Below are positions 16,237-24,374 of a stretch of DNA of 64,000 nt, one piece after another. The DNA comes from Ochrobactrum sp. CM-21-5 (GTDB lineage Bacteria > Pseudomonadota > Alphaproteobacteria > Rhizobiales > Rhizobiaceae), in the NCBI RefSeq assembly GCF_014253075.1, contig NZ_JACLZJ010000008.1:1-64000 (forward strand), written 5' to 3'. The notes beneath the pieces were generated by a model that was not told the DNA's origin, did no database searches, and saw only the letters and a list, made by a program, of their open reading frames with translations. Position 1 is the first letter of the stretch; every line of letters starts with the position of its first letter. A program made the translations under genes and the position numbers.

Positions 16237-17007
16237 CTACCGGCGCCGGAAAATCGGCGCTCTTTTCTCCTTGAAAGCCGCGCGACCCTCCTGTGCGTCG
16301 GCCGTGGCAAAACAGATTGTTTGCAGATCGCGCTCATATTCGATTGCTTTTTCAAGCGGCATCGAAACAGCGGCCCTGAGATTGAGTTTCGCCGTTTCTG
16401 CAGCAATCGGTGCGCGTGAGGCGATCACATTTGCAATTTCACGGGCACGCTTGAGCAGATCGGCTTGCGATACGACTTCGCTTACAAGTCCCCAACGCTC
16501 GGCTTTATCTGCGGCTATCGGATCGCCGGTCATAATCATAAGTGCTGCATTGGATGCACCGACGGAGTGCGCCAGATGCGCCGCCATGCCACCGCCGCCA
16601 ATCCAGCCGAGCTTGATTTCAGGTGCTGCAAACTGGGCGTTTTCAGAAGCAATTCGGATATCGCAAGACATTGCGGTTTCAAGCCCGCCGCCAAAGGCAT
16701 AGCCATTGACGGCTGCAATTGATGGCTTGAGCAGTGCACGAAATGCATCGCAATAATCCGGGCGATTGCGAAACTGCCAAGGCGTCTCATATGTGTCGAG
16801 TTCTCGAATATCTGAGCCCGCACAAAAAGCGCGCTCGCCGGCGCCCGTCAAGATGACGCAACGGACCGTGTCACTGTCATTGCATTCCGTAACGGCAGCA
16901 ACGATTGCGTCGGCCATTTCCGGCGTGACGGCGTTGAGTTTTTGCGGACGGTTCAACGTGATAATGGCAACGGCGCCATCAATCTCGAATTTTACATCTT
17001 CTGTCAT
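16237..17007 (-). CDS. Enoyl-CoA hydratase/isomerase (crotonase) family protein
   Basis: 256 residues from the ATG at 17007, eight bases after the upstream gene. Both catalytic acids of the hydratases are present: Glu110 in AFGGGLE and Glu130 in FAAPEIKLG. The oxyanion-hole segments FCAGSDIREL and GYAFGGG are intact. The sequence resembles carnitinyl-CoA-dehydratase-like members. Working after a class III CoA-transferase, it would hydrate or isomerise an acyl-CoA; the acyl group is unknown. Confidence 0.88.
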   Translation of the reverse strand: MTEDVKFEIDGAVAIITLNRPQKLNAVTPEMADAIVAAVTECNDSDTVRCVILTGAGERAFCAGSDIRELDTYETPWQFRNRPDYCDAFRALLKPSIAAVNGYAFGGGLETAMSCDIRIASENAQFAAPEIKLGWIGGGGMAAHLAHSVGASNAALMIMTGDPIAADKAERWGLVSEVVSQADLLKRAREIANVIASRAPIAAETAKLNLRAAVSMPLEKAIEYERDLQTICFATADAQEGRAAFKEKRAPIFRRR

Positions 17008-17014
17008 GGGAAAC

Positions 17015-18163
17015 TTACCTTTCACCGCCATTTGCACGCGAAGCGGCATAAAGAGATTGCAGTTCGCTCAACACATCGATTGCAGGACGTCGCTCATCAA
17101 AAGCTGCACCCAGAAGCGCTGACGCTTTGCCCTGGAAGGCGATGTAGCCGTCATGGCGCGGGCGCACATAGGCTTGCTCGAGCGTGTCTGCCGTGTTGCG
17201 ATAAAAATCGCCCCAATGCACATTCACGCGCTCGTCATGCCAGGCATCGCGGCGCGAGGGCTGCCCTTCATGATCTGGAATGAAACCGGACTGTGCTTCC
17301 TGGCTCATGAGCCACAAAAGATGGGTTTTAAGTTCCGGTGTAACATTACAACGGCGCGAAATGCCGATGCCAGTGCCGCCTAATGTCGAACCCGGACGTC
17401 CATCAGCACGACGAGCGCGCGGTGCATTGTGGAAAGCCAGAGGATGACCGCTTTGCGGAGCGGTATAATTCACATAACCGTAAACGAGCGGACATAGAGC
17501 CACGTCGTCATGCTCGGCCATGTGGCCAAGAATACCGATTGGATTTTTCTGCCTGACCGATGCCGGGCTGCGCGCTGCAAGCTCCGCCATAAGATCGTAA
17601 ACCTTGCGGCCAATCTCACCCGACACGAGAATATTCGGGTCTTTTTCAGCTGGCGGTTCGCCAAATGCAGCTGCAATCGAAAGGAATGTCAGACAGGCGT
17701 GAGGACCAGCGAGTGAAAGCGCAACATTGCCACTTTCACGCGACAGGCGCACAACCTCGTCCCATGTCGTCGGTACATTGGCCAAAAGATCGGGCCGCAA
17801 TGCCATGACCTGCGTAGCGGCATCAAGCGGCAGCGCCCAGTGTTTTCCCGCAAATCGGTAGCTCGTCAGTGACGGGCCGATGCTGGCACTGGCCAATGTC
17901 GCAACGATTTCATCGCCAAACACTTCCTCCAGCGAAAGCAGGCAGTTGCCGGAAATGGCCTCTCCTACATGCGGATGATCGAGAACCACGAGATCATAGC
18001 GGGCGCAAAGATCGGCAATCGGATGCGATTCAAAGCCTTCAAGCGGCTGCTTATCCCAACGGATATCCAAGCCTGAATTGACGGTCTGCGGTAGTTTTGC
18101 CGCTGCAGCCAGCGCGTTATAACCACGCGGATGATCCCAGGTGAGAGCGTTAATCACCTGCAT
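17015..18163 (-). CDS. Extracellular-solute-binding-protein fold without signal peptide (probably cytosolic)
   Basis: 382 residues from ATG 18163, one base after the CoA-transferase stop. The domain looks like a cluster B/D sugar-binding protein (DLVVLDHPHVGEA, then HWALPLDAATQVMALRPDLL, TTWDEVVRLSRE, GGTGIGISRRC), but mature-like sequence starts at residue 2 (MQVINALTWDHPRGYNAL), with no signal peptide or lipobox. A GTG/ATG start further upstream would lie inside the CoA-transferase. No permease or ATPase follows. It may sense or deliver a ligand in the cytosol; the true function is unknown. Confidence 0.7.
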   Translation of the reverse strand: MQVINALTWDHPRGYNALAAAAKLPQTVNSGLDIRWDKQPLEGFESHPIADLCARYDLVVLDHPHVGEAISGNCLLSLEEVFGDEIVATLASASIGPSLTSYRFAGKHWALPLDAATQVMALRPDLLANVPTTWDEVVRLSRESGNVALSLAGPHACLTFLSIAAAFGEPPAEKDPNILVSGEIGRKVYDLMAELAARSPASVRQKNPIGILGHMAEHDDVALCPLVYGYVNYTAPQSGHPLAFHNAPRARRADGRPGSTLGGTGIGISRRCNVTPELKTHLLWLMSQEAQSGFIPDHEGQPSRRDAWHDERVNVHWGDFYRNTADTLEQAYVRPRHDGYIAFQGKASALLGAAFDERRPAIDVLSELQSLYAASRANGGER

Positions 18164-18164
18164 T

Positions 18165-19358
18165 TCAGAGGTTTCCTGAAACGATGACGCCGGACTGCTC
18201 AAGCGCCGCGATCTTATCCGCCGCATATCCTGCTTCTGCCAGAATATCGCGCGTATCCTGCCCGGTGATCGGCGCACCGCGATCAACCGTCGATGGTGTT
18301 TTGGAAAAACGGATCGGGAAACCCGGCGTTTTCACTTTGCCTTCGGTCGGATGCTCATATTCCACAAACGTGCCGTTATGTTTGATCTGTTCGTCCTCAA
18401 CGAGATCGGCATAGCCATAAACAGGGCCACACCAGATATCGGCGGCGCGCAAAAGTTTCAGCCATTCGGCAGAGGTTTTCGCCTTCAGCTTATCTCGCGT
18501 TTTGGCAAAGATTTCGTCGCGGCGCGCCCATGTATCGACCTCGTCATTCATGGTGAGGAAGCTGTCTTCGCCGATCACTTCGCCCAGCGTTTTCAGCTTT
18601 GGGAAAGCGACGATAATGAAGCCGTCAGACGTAGCAAAAGCGCCGTAAGGCGCACGGATATAGACATGGGCATGCGGTTCTGCCGAACGGGTCTGCGGTT
18701 TGCCGCCAGCGGTGAAAACCGAAAGCTCCTGCATTTGAATGGTGGTGATCGCATCGAGCATATTGACCTGCACCAACTGCCCCTCACCTGTCCGTTCGCG
18801 ATGGAGAAGCGCCGCCAGCGCGCCCTCAAAGGCGTTATAAGCCGTGATGGCATCAACGAGATATTGCCCGGCGGCAGTCGGCGGCTCGCCTTCGCGGCCT
18901 GCCGAAAGCATTGCCCCCGACATACCCTGTAAAACCAGATCCTGTCCCGGACGCTGGACATAAGGGCCATCTTCGCCGTAACCGGAAATCGAAACATAGA
19001 TCAGCTTCGGATTGATCTTGGAGAGCGACTCGTAATCCACGCCGAGACGCTTTGCGACGCCGGGACGATAGTTCTGCAAGAACACATCAGCCGTTTTCAC
19101 CAGGTCCATAAGAACCTGTTTGCCGTCCGTGGATTTCAGATCAACAGCAAGAGAACGCTTGTTACGGTTGAGCGACAGAAACGAGACATTGACCTTGTTG
19201 CCTTCCGCACCGCCTGCCGCCACATGGCGCTGCCATTCGCCGGTCGTCGGCTCAACCTTCACCACGTCGGCACCAAGGTCGCCCAACCGTTGGGCTGCAA
19301 ATGGCCCCGCCATCGCAATTGAACAATCCAGCACACGATAGCCTGATAAAACACCCAT
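18165..19358 (-). CDS. CaiB/BaiF family (class III) CoA-transferase
   Basis: 397 residues. It begins with the typical GYRVLDCSIAMAGPFAAQRLGDLGADVVKVEP and has FLSLNRNKRSLAVDLK, DVFLQNYRPGVAKRLG and RPGQDLVLQGMSG, where Asp140 is the expected catalytic residue forming the aspartyl-CoA intermediate. It transfers CoA between carboxylates. It is the first gene of the four-gene minus-strand operon. The promoter lies in a 219-base divergent region that also serves the ABC importer and carries two LacI-type operators. Confidence 0.9.
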   Translation of the reverse strand: MGVLSGYRVLDCSIAMAGPFAAQRLGDLGADVVKVEPTTGEWQRHVAAGGAEGNKVNVSFLSLNRNKRSLAVDLKSTDGKQVLMDLVKTADVFLQNYRPGVAKRLGVDYESLSKINPKLIYVSISGYGEDGPYVQRPGQDLVLQGMSGAMLSAGREGEPPTAAGQYLVDAITAYNAFEGALAALLHRERTGEGQLVQVNMLDAITTIQMQELSVFTAGGKPQTRSAEPHAHVYIRAPYGAFATSDGFIIVAFPKLKTLGEVIGEDSFLTMNDEVDTWARRDEIFAKTRDKLKAKTSAEWLKLLRAADIWCGPVYGYADLVEDEQIKHNGTFVEYEHPTEGKVKTPGFPIRFSKTPSTVDRGAPITGQDTRDILAEAGYAADKIAALEQSGVIVSGNL

Positions 19359-19426
19359 GGCAGCTCCATTCCCTGCTCAAATCCATTTGCGTCAGCAACC
19401 TATCCAATATTTTTGCCTTGTCTAGA

Positions 19427-19438
19427 GTTAGCGCTAAC
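19427..19438. promoter_or_regulatory. LacI-type operator, perfect 12-base palindrome
   Basis: GTTAGCGCTAAC is a perfect palindrome with the central CG that LacI/GalR-family proteins favour. It lies between the divergent CaiB and importer operons, 61 bases from a second related site. The LacI gene at 25492-26538 is the obvious candidate regulator. Confidence 0.65.
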
Positions 19439-19487
19439 ATTTTTATATTCATATCCTCGTGATTTATGCGATAATGCTACAGTATGC

Positions 19488-19499
19488 ATTAGCGCTCAC
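19488..19499. promoter_or_regulatory. Second LacI-type operator, imperfect copy
   Basis: ATTAGCGCTCAC shares TTAGCGCT with the upstream palindrome and has one deviation in the right arm. Centre-to-centre spacing of 61 bases, near six helical turns, would allow looping between two tetramer or dimer heads. Confidence 0.6.
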
Positions 19500-19577
19500 A
19501 TTTTCCATTGACGCAGCATAGCATATGTGAATAGACTCTTTACAAGTGAACTGGAGGTTCACATTGGAGGAGAACGC

Positions 19578-20780
19578 ATGACCAGAATTCGCTCAGGCCA
19601 TGGCCTGAAGGCCCTTATGTTTGTTACTTTGTCGGCTTCTGCGCTGAGCACACAGGCGCAAAGCCAAGACCGCGCGACACTGCTTGGCGCACTTCCAACC
19701 GAAATTCAGGCGCTTTATACTGACGCAGTTGAAGTTGGCCCTTCGGCTTATGGCAATTTCAAAGCCCCCGCCAAGCCATGGCGCTGGTGCCATTCGGAAT
19801 CCTATATGGGTAATCCATGGCGTGTGACCTTCAATGATGAACTCAAGCGCCTCGTGAATGGTGCAATCGCGGCTGGTGATGTGTCTGAGTATGTTGTTTC
19901 AGACTCCAATGGCGACGCCACACAACAGATTTCACAAATTCGAGCTTTCATCGAACAGGGTTGCAATGTCATCACGACCATTGCCGGATCTTCTACAGCA
20001 CTCAATGCCGTAATTGATGACGCCTATAAGGCAGATGTTCCGGTCATCACATCGGCTGGTTCCGTCACTACGCCAAATGCCATCAATGTCATGCACAACC
20101 AAAACCTCTGGGGCTACCAGATGGGCAAGGGCATTGCTGAAGTGCTAAAGGATGGCGGCGCCGTCCTTCAGGTTGAAGGCATTTCCGGCCATCCGCTCGT
20201 CCAGCAGGAAAATGCTGGACTTGAAAAAGCTGTCGAAGAATCCGGCAACCTCAAGATTGCCCGCAAGGTGAGCGGTGAATGGACCGGCACAACAACGAAA
20301 TCCGCAGTACTTCAGGCGCTTGCCACCACGCCACAAAAAATCGATGCCGTCTGGTCGACCGGCAGCGAAGCCCGCTTCATTGCCGAAGCCTTCCAACAGG
20401 CAGGCAGGCCGTTGCCATTGATTGCAGGCTCCATCTCCGGCGATGCACTTGGCTACTGGAATGCCAATCAGGACACGTTCAAGTTCTATGGCGGCGAAGT
20501 TTCACCGCACGTAGCGGCACAAAATGCTTTTCGCATCGCTTTGCGAGTTCTTGAAGGCCAGAAGCCGCTCGTCAACACGATCATCGCTCCGATGCCGACC
20601 GTGACACAGGCCGATCTTCCGAACTGGTACAAGGACTGCATGAAGCCGGATTCCGCGGCCATTTTCCCGATCCCACCAGAGGATCCGTTCCCGGAAGAAC
20701 TGATGAATGGATACTTTGCGAATGGAAGCGCCACGCCACTTTTTGATTTCGCAAAAGTGCCCGCCTCCTGCGCCAAGTAA
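19578..20780 (+). CDS. Periplasmic sugar-type substrate-binding protein (RbsB-like, larger)
   Basis: 400 residues from ATG 19578 (GGAGGAGAACGC upstream). Signal peptide about 1-27 (LKALMFVTLSASALSTQAQS). The periplasmic-binding fold of the RbsB class is shown by ISQIRAFIEQGCNVITTIAGSSTALNAVIDDAYKADVPVITS and KIDAVWSTGSEARFIAEAFQQAG. It is longer than classical RbsB. It opens an importer operon with two ATPase genes and two permeases. The co-transcribed M24 peptidase hints that the ligand is not a plain sugar. Confidence 0.88.
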   Translation: MTRIRSGHGLKALMFVTLSASALSTQAQSQDRATLLGALPTEIQALYTDAVEVGPSAYGNFKAPAKPWRWCHSESYMGNPWRVTFNDELKRLVNGAIAAGDVSEYVVSDSNGDATQQISQIRAFIEQGCNVITTIAGSSTALNAVIDDAYKADVPVITSAGSVTTPNAINVMHNQNLWGYQMGKGIAEVLKDGGAVLQVEGISGHPLVQQENAGLEKAVEESGNLKIARKVSGEWTGTTTKSAVLQALATTPQKIDAVWSTGSEARFIAEAFQQAGRPLPLIAGSISGDALGYWNANQDTFKFYGGEVSPHVAAQNAFRIALRVLEGQKPLVNTIIAPMPTVTQADLPNWYKDCMKPDSAAIFPIPPEDPFPEELMNGYFANGSATPLFDFAKVPASCAK

Positions 20781-20799
20781 ACCATCTGCGCAAACACAG

Positions 20800-20824
20800 C
20801 CACTGCCAGTCCTGCTGGCAGTGG
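20800..20824. terminator. Intercistronic hairpin after the binding-protein gene
   Basis: CCACTGCCAG and CTGGCAGTGG are perfect 10-base arms around a five-base loop, followed by GTTTCGCTT rather than a U-run. It lies 20 bases after the stop and before the ATPase gene, so it more probably protects or attenuates the transcript than ends it completely. Confidence 0.65.
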
Positions 20825-20858
20825 GTTTCGCTTATCGTCTGCGGAAAGCAATTTTATC

Positions 20859-21683
20859 ATGCCCGAGGCTGATCTGAATTTAGTCGGCACATCCAGAATA
20901 CACAGGCTGCTCCACGCTGCCGGTTTGCCTGACGTAACGCACGCGCCGGTTAAAACACTGGCAATCAAAAACATCGAAAAGCGTTATGGTGAAACCGTTG
21001 CGCTGACAGGTGCCAATGTCGATTTCAGCTATGGCGTTCATACGATTCTTGGTGAGAACGGCTCCGGCAAGAGCACAATGCTCAAGATATTGTCAGGCGT
21101 GGTTGCGCCCACGCTGGGTCGCGTTGTTCTCAACGAGAACGATATCTCAGCCAAATCTCCCGCAGATATGAAGGCATTGGGCCTGTCCACCGTTTTTCAG
21201 GAAGTTCTTATCGCTCCACATCGTTCGGTGGTCGAGAATATCTTTCTCGGATTTGATGGGCTCTTCACCCGCAAAGCTAACAAATCGGTGCGCGAGAAGG
21301 CCGCAAGTGCGGTCTTGTCAAAAATTGCACGCTTTCCGATCGACCTTCATGCAGCGGCCGGCAGCCTTTCACTTGCCGCACAGCAGCTCGTAGTCATTGC
21401 GCGCGCCTTCATCAGTCGTCCCTCGATCCTGCTGCTCGACGAAGCCACGGCAGCGCTCGACTATGCAGACCGAGATCTCGTTTTTGAAACCATCGAAGAT
21501 TACGCCGCTTCGGGCAATATTGTGATCTTCATTTCGCATCGACTTGAAGAGGTCAAACGCCTTTCCGATCAGGTCACAGTGCTGCGGAGCGGCCATATTG
21601 TCGACACGCTCGACAGGAAACAAATCACCAGCCAGATCCTTTTGGAACTCATGGCGCCAGAGGCTCATCTCCATGTCGAGTGA
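20859..21683 (+). CDS. ABC importer ATPase, N-terminal half of an RbsA-type tandem (separate gene)
   Basis: 274 residues. Walker A GENGSGKST (65-73), Q-loop VFQEVL, signature SLSLAAQQ, Walker B ILLLDEATA and switch His in FISHRL are all present, so this half can hydrolyse ATP. It corresponds to the first half of RbsA/XylG/MglA, which normally is one protein of about 500 residues. Here the frame stops at 21683, and the second half is a separate gene that begins 11 bases earlier. A roughly 30-residue N-terminal extension precedes the domain. Confidence 0.88.
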   Translation: MPEADLNLVGTSRIHRLLHAAGLPDVTHAPVKTLAIKNIEKRYGETVALTGANVDFSYGVHTILGENGSGKSTMLKILSGVVAPTLGRVVLNENDISAKSPADMKALGLSTVFQEVLIAPHRSVVENIFLGFDGLFTRKANKSVREKAASAVLSKIARFPIDLHAAAGSLSLAAQQLVVIARAFISRPSILLLDEATAALDYADRDLVFETIEDYAASGNIVIFISHRLEEVKRLSDQVTVLRSGHIVDTLDRKQITSQILLELMAPEAHLHVE

Positions 21684-22434
21684 TCAGATCATTCTTTCCT
21701 ATGAAAATCTGGTTCTTGCTCCGGGTCGTAAAGCCTTATCCGGCGCGATCCGCGCAGGCGAAATAACAGGGCTGGCAGGTCTGGAAGGCCACGGTCAGGA
21801 ACAGTTCCTGCTGGCGCTTGCGGGCTTTAATCAGCCACGTCATTCCACGGTGGAAGTCGTTGCCGCGTCTGGCGAAAAAAACGCCTATCGCAATCACCAC
21901 GATGCAGCAAAACGCGGCGTAGTTTATCTGCCGCGTGACCGCCGTGCGACCGGAATTTTCCCAGTGCTTTCCGTACTCGATAATTTCGGCATGCCTTCCA
22001 TGCCGCGTTTTTCATGGGCTGGCATTCTTAATCGTCGCAAACAGAAGGAAGAGTTGCAGCGCCATACCGACTTTCTGTCGATCCGCTATCCTGCGATGGA
22101 CGCGCCGATCACTGCATTAAGCGGCGGTAATCAGCAGAAAGTTCTGCTTGCCCGGCTTCTGGCGCTCCAGCCGCGTGTGATGTTGCTCAACGATCCAACG
22201 CGCGGCGTTGATCTGAACACGCGCATGAAATTCTACGAAGCCTTCCGCAAGCTCGCCCGTGAAGAAGGTATCGCGCTCGTCATCCTGTCGAGTGAAATCG
22301 AAGAAATCCTGCAAATCTGTGACAGTGTTTCAGTGTTCCGCGATTTTGAATGTTCGAAAACCATCGACAAATCCCAAATGTCGATGTCGGGCGTTCTTGC
22401 AGCCATGTTCGGACAGGAAGAGGTGGAGCTATGA
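21673..22434 (+). CDS. ABC importer ATPase, C-terminal half of an RbsA-type tandem (separate gene)
   Basis: 253 residues. As in the second half of RbsA proteins, Walker A is degenerate (GLAGLEGHGQEQFL) while the signature [15 protein letters not shown] and Walker B VMLLNDPTRGVD are retained; Asn replaces Asp before the DP. It overlaps the first-half gene by 11 bases in another frame and the permease by four (ATGA). The two products presumably form a heterodimer on the permeases. Confidence 0.85.
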   Translation: MSSDQIILSYENLVLAPGRKALSGAIRAGEITGLAGLEGHGQEQFLLALAGFNQPRHSTVEVVAASGEKNAYRNHHDAAKRGVVYLPRDRRATGIFPVLSVLDNFGMPSMPRFSWAGILNRRKQKEELQRHTDFLSIRYPAMDAPITALSGGNQQKVLLARLLALQPRVMLLNDPTRGVDLNTRMKFYEAFRKLAREEGIALVILSSEIEEILQICDSVSVFRDFECSKTIDKSQMSMSGVLAAMFGQEEVEL

Positions 22435-23411
22435 TCGCACGAGACAACAAACACGGCTTACTGCGCATTTTCTCCGGCGGTCAAGAGACACGGCTTGCTG
22501 CAATCCTCTTCATCATTCTGCTTGTCATCAATATCGTGCTCAATCCGGTGCGCTTTGCACCCTCAAACTGGGGCTCGGTGCTGGGGCTTGCCGCACCGCT
22601 GCTGCTGACCTCGCTTGCAATCACCATACCGTTCCTTGCTGGTCGTGGCTCGATTGACATCTCCGTCGGCCCACTTATGGGTTTGATTAATGTCATTCTG
22701 GTCCAGATACTGATTACAAAAGGTGGCATCTCATCACCCTTTATCATCATCCCGGCAGCCATTTTACTTGGTGTATTAGCGGGCGCACTGAACGGCCTTC
22801 TGGCAGCGATCATCCGCATCCAGCCGATCGTCGCAACCCTTGGCACCTACTTGATCTTTGGCGGGCTGGCGCTAACCATCCTTCCTTCACCATCAGGTTC
22901 GGTGCCTGCATGGTTGGCATCCCTGGCTGGACCATGGTCCATTCTGCCAGTGAGCACGGCCGTTTTGATATGGATCGGCATCAAACGCCTGCCATTTTAT
23001 GAGACGCTTATGGCCGTTGGTAGTGAGGACCGTGCAGCCTATACCGCTGGCATCAATGTGCCGCTCGTCCGCTTTTTCGCCTATGTGCTGGCCGGATTAT
23101 TTGCAGGCTTTGCAGCATTGTCGCTTACTGCTTTGATTGGTTCGGGCGACCCGATCATCGGCCCCGGCTACACGCTGATTGCTATCGCCGCGGTTGCCCT
23201 TGGTGGCGTCAGTCTTGCTGGCGGAGTTGGTGGACTCACCGCTGCGTTCCTGGGTGCCGCGGACATTTTCCTGCTGCAAAGCATGTTGACCGCGTTCAAC
23301 GTCTCGACCTTCGTGCTTCAGGCAGTCTATGGCGCCGTACTTGTTCTGGCCGTGTGCCTCAACTCTGAAAAACTGAAACTCTATTTCCGACGCAAGGTGG
23401 TGCAGTCATGA
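22431..23411 (+). CDS. Sugar-type ABC importer permease (RbsC-like)
   Basis: 326 residues with 8-10 hydrophobic helices. The BPD_transp_2 marks GRGSIDISVGPLMGL, IRIQPIVATLGTYLIFGGLAL and AIAAVALGGVSLAGGVGG are visible. It overlaps the ATPase gene before it and the second permease after it by ATGA, so the complex is translated in a coupled manner. It pairs with the next permease as a heterodimer. Confidence 0.9.
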   Translation: MIARDNKHGLLRIFSGGQETRLAAILFIILLVINIVLNPVRFAPSNWGSVLGLAAPLLLTSLAITIPFLAGRGSIDISVGPLMGLINVILVQILITKGGISSPFIIIPAAILLGVLAGALNGLLAAIIRIQPIVATLGTYLIFGGLALTILPSPSGSVPAWLASLAGPWSILPVSTAVLIWIGIKRLPFYETLMAVGSEDRAAYTAGINVPLVRFFAYVLAGLFAGFAALSLTALIGSGDPIIGPGYTLIAIAAVALGGVSLAGGVGGLTAAFLGAADIFLLQSMLTAFNVSTFVLQAVYGAVLVLAVCLNSEKLKLYFRRKVVQS

Positions 23412-24364
23412 TCAAAGCACTCGCTACAAATCGCGCCCTAATCGCTTTTATCGGGGTCGTACTGATCTTCTTGCTTGGAGCAGCCCTCATTCCGGGCTTT
23501 GCCAGCCTGTTTTCCGTCCGCGCCATGCTGGTTTTGGCTGCACTTTTGGCAATTGCAGCACTTGGGCAGACACTGGTGATGATCCTGGGTGGTATCGACC
23601 TTTCCATTCCCTTTGTCATCGGTTTTGCCAATGTCGTTTTTGCAAGCCTCTATGGCGATGGAATGCCACCACTGGTGGCGGGCGTTATCGTGCTGGCATC
23701 GGCGGGGCTGATCGGTGCCTTTTCGGGAGCGTTGTCAGCGGCACTTTCCATCCATCCACTAATTGTCACGCTTGGCGTTGGCACCATGGTTCAAGCCGGA
23801 GTGCAGATCTGGACACGCGGATTGCCGACAGGTTCAGCACCCGCTTTCATCAATGATTTCGTGTCCTTGGGTGGCACTATCGGACCATTGCCGTTTCCGT
23901 GGCTAATCCCTTTCACACTCCTGCTCAGTATTGGCACCGTCTTTGTGTTGCGGCGCACGATTTACGGTCGCAAACTTTATGCATTGGGGTCAAACATCAA
24001 GGCCGCCGAACTGGCATTGATCCGGCCGGTTGTAATCTGGGCCATCACATTTGGCTTAAGCGCGATGTTTGCAGCCCTCGCCGGCATTCTTCTGCTCGGT
24101 TTCACGGGCTCCTCAAGTGCTATAGTCGGCACGCCTTATCTCTTCCAGACAGTCTCTGCAGTTGTGATCGGCGGAACCGCACTTATCGGTGGGCGCGGTG
24201 GTTTTGTCGGAACTGTTGCGGGCGCAATTATGCTGATGGAACTGCGCACATTTCTCATCGGCATGGGCTTTTCAGACGCCATGGTACAATCAGCTCTCGG
24301 GATACTCATCCTGCTTCTGGTTGCCGCCTATGGTCGTGACCGCCATATCCGCAATCTGATCTAG
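23408..24364 (+). CDS. Sugar-type ABC importer permease (RbsC-like)
   Basis: 318 residues, again BPD_transp_2: ALGQTLVMILGGIDLSIPFVIG, SIHPLIVTLGVGTMVQAG, TVSAVVIGGTALIGGRGGFVGTVAGA. It starts in ATGA with the first permease. The M24 peptidase follows after 10 bases. Having two different permeases matches the split ATPase: every subunit pair of this importer is heteromeric. Confidence 0.9.
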   Translation: MIKALATNRALIAFIGVVLIFLLGAALIPGFASLFSVRAMLVLAALLAIAALGQTLVMILGGIDLSIPFVIGFANVVFASLYGDGMPPLVAGVIVLASAGLIGAFSGALSAALSIHPLIVTLGVGTMVQAGVQIWTRGLPTGSAPAFINDFVSLGGTIGPLPFPWLIPFTLLLSIGTVFVLRRTIYGRKLYALGSNIKAAELALIRPVVIWAITFGLSAMFAALAGILLLGFTGSSSAIVGTPYLFQTVSAVVIGGTALIGGRGGFVGTVAGAIMLMELRTFLIGMGFSDAMVQSALGILILLLVAAYGRDRHIRNLI

Positions 24365-24374
24365 GGAGTTTCTA

